From Litomosoides sigmodontis (Eukaryota; Nematoda; Chromadorea; Rhabditida; Onchocercidae), in NCBI GenBank assembly GCA_963070105.1, contig OY718806.1, forward strand, positions 3,196,865-3,260,864: a stretch of 64,000 nt of DNA, written 5' to 3'. The translations under genes and the position numbers were made by a program. The notes below the pieces were generated by a model. That model ran no database searches. It was not told the DNA's origin and saw only the letters and a list, made by a program, of their open reading frames with translations. Below, piece by piece: positions 63,001 to 64,000 of this stretch. The stretch's first letter is position 1. The number at the start of each line of letters is the position of its first letter.

Positions 63001-64000
63001 AGCGTTACATAAACGGCGAGGCAATAGATAATTCACATATAATATATCTGGATGTACTTTTTCTTGCTCAAGAGAAGATGTTGGTCATAATTTATATTAG
63101 TGCAAATTTAGTTTATAAAGGATCTTAGAACATCACTCTAGATGAATAGATTGAAATTTGACTAGATTTATCTACTTTAACAAGTTGTGCGAGGCTTTTA
63201 TGGGAAGAAGTTTCAGGCTGAACAAATTGTTCAATCGATCAGATTTCAAAAAATCGTTTGCTACCGTTATAACAATGAATCTATGTAATTTTTTCGTAAG
63301 GTTGCGAAGGTTGCTGCGGTATTGTCAATTATTGGGATATGAATTTCTAATATTTCGAGCTCTGAAAAATTTCTTGAAATGTGATTTAAGCGCATGCGAC
63401 ATTTCGGTGAAATTGTTTATCATTGAGAATTGTGCAACACTTTGTGCCTTAGCTGCAAGAAGTTGTTTGGCGAGTGCATGGTAACAAATTCAAAATCTTC
63501 TGATTGTGCTGTAATATGTTCCATTACAATTATTACACTACTGTAGGAATTTCGTATAATTGGTGTGGCTGTCCTTTAAGAATTTGGTTTAGTTAACTGA
63601 GTTTACCGTTATCTGTTCTGCGCTGCAATTTTTTTGAGATGAGTTTAGGTTTTGGCATATCTTCGCAGAGAGACAATGAGAAATAAGATTTCAACGAAAT
63701 TCCTTTGATTTCTGTATGAAATTTATTCTAACATTTCAACCAGGGTTGATAATATCTCTTGCTTATTGGAGAACTGGTTCGGCCTTTACAATTTATTATT
63801 GGGATTACACCATGATTTAGCAATGAAGAAAGCGTATTGTGTTTTCGATGCCTTCATGGATAATCCCTATTGTAGAGAAAAAATTATGGCACGAATTAAC
63901 ATCGGAAATTTTGAGAAACATCATTTCCAAGTTGAACATTTGCTTGAGGTCATTTTTTACCAGTTATTACCAAGTGATGTGTGAATTATTTAAGCGTTTT
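57004..64000 (+). CDS. Large, mostly alpha-helical protein, incomplete at right edge
   Basis: This is a many-exon plus-strand gene running off the window. The start (ATG 57004, MMDFFPLAKQLKEICN) lies 7 nt after a TTTCAG acceptor. First exons: 57004-57072, 57183-57311, 57574-57670, 57753-58001, then a short exon from about 58058 and further exons at about 58219-58275, 58464-58579 and 58654-58757. Continued coding segments at approximate limits: 58974-59110, 59310-59448, 59592-59700, 59875-60060, 60136-60285, 60395-60550, 60697-60955, 61262-61363, 61474-61669, 61829-62045, 62150-62250, 62334-62575, 62770-62890, 62954-63060, 63157-63300 and 63743-63978. The product is Leu-rich and strongly helical with few charged runs, resembling HEAT/ARM-type scaffolds. 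Readable pieces include NELLFEFGAKNWNFMST, DLIGQAWTGTISLWQS, LLPSEVVSLVARTLTLDIV and KLPGVDEWILALGTEGSW. No catalytic motif or membrane segment is seen. I do not recognise the family. The open frame ends at 63984, but the GAT|GTGTGA site there suggests a further intron. Confidence 0.6.

Overview
The window is nuclear DNA from a eukaryote, most likely a nematode and probably a filarial or other spirurid (clade III) worm. The sequence is AT-rich and genes are split into many small exons with GT..AG introns and TTTCAG-type 3' splice sites. Several start codons lie 7-23 nt downstream of a splice acceptor with no obvious upstream exon, as expected for spliced-leader trans-splicing. The species is inferred; no species marker was found. 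No prokaryotic or viral genes, CRISPR arrays, tRNA or rRNA genes could be supported.

Layout: (1) 3143-4686 (+), a five-exon gene for a 185-aa single-pass membrane protein with a small Cys-rich ectodomain. (2) 6072-15032 (-), a many-exon multi-pass membrane protein recognised as a Tincar homologue; one intron carries two abutting tandem arrays (18-bp and 7-bp units, about 0.85 kb). (3) 15033-21680, gene-poor, with a long (TA)n tract, a GC-richer island and several diverged repeats. (4) 21681-28018 (-), a 27-exon SUZ12 homologue (Polycomb PRC2) with a recognisable VEFS box and a zinc finger that has lost one ligand. (5) 30269-31997 (+), a six-exon gene for an unrecognised 184-aa protein whose introns are all phase 0. 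(6) 34554-40961 (+), a six-exon claudin-like four-pass protein. (7) 42339-45997 (-), a 13-exon GTPBP1-type GTPase. (8) 46568-48279 (+), a seven-exon RBM42-type RNA-binding protein, divergent from GTPBP1 across a 570-bp gap. (9) about 51.8-55.1 kb (+), a multi-exon coiled-coil protein. (10) 55887-56135 (+), a possible tiny secreted protein. (11) 57004 to the right edge (+), a large, mostly alpha-helical protein that runs off the window.

The genes do not form one pathway. SUZ12 (chromatin silencing), GTPBP1 (mRNA turnover and translation) and RBM42 (RNA binding) are housekeeping-type genes; Tincar-like, claudin-like and the small membrane protein are surface or junction proteins. Exon models were built by hand by joining open frames across GT..AG sites with matching phase. 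They are good hypotheses, not transcript-verified structures.
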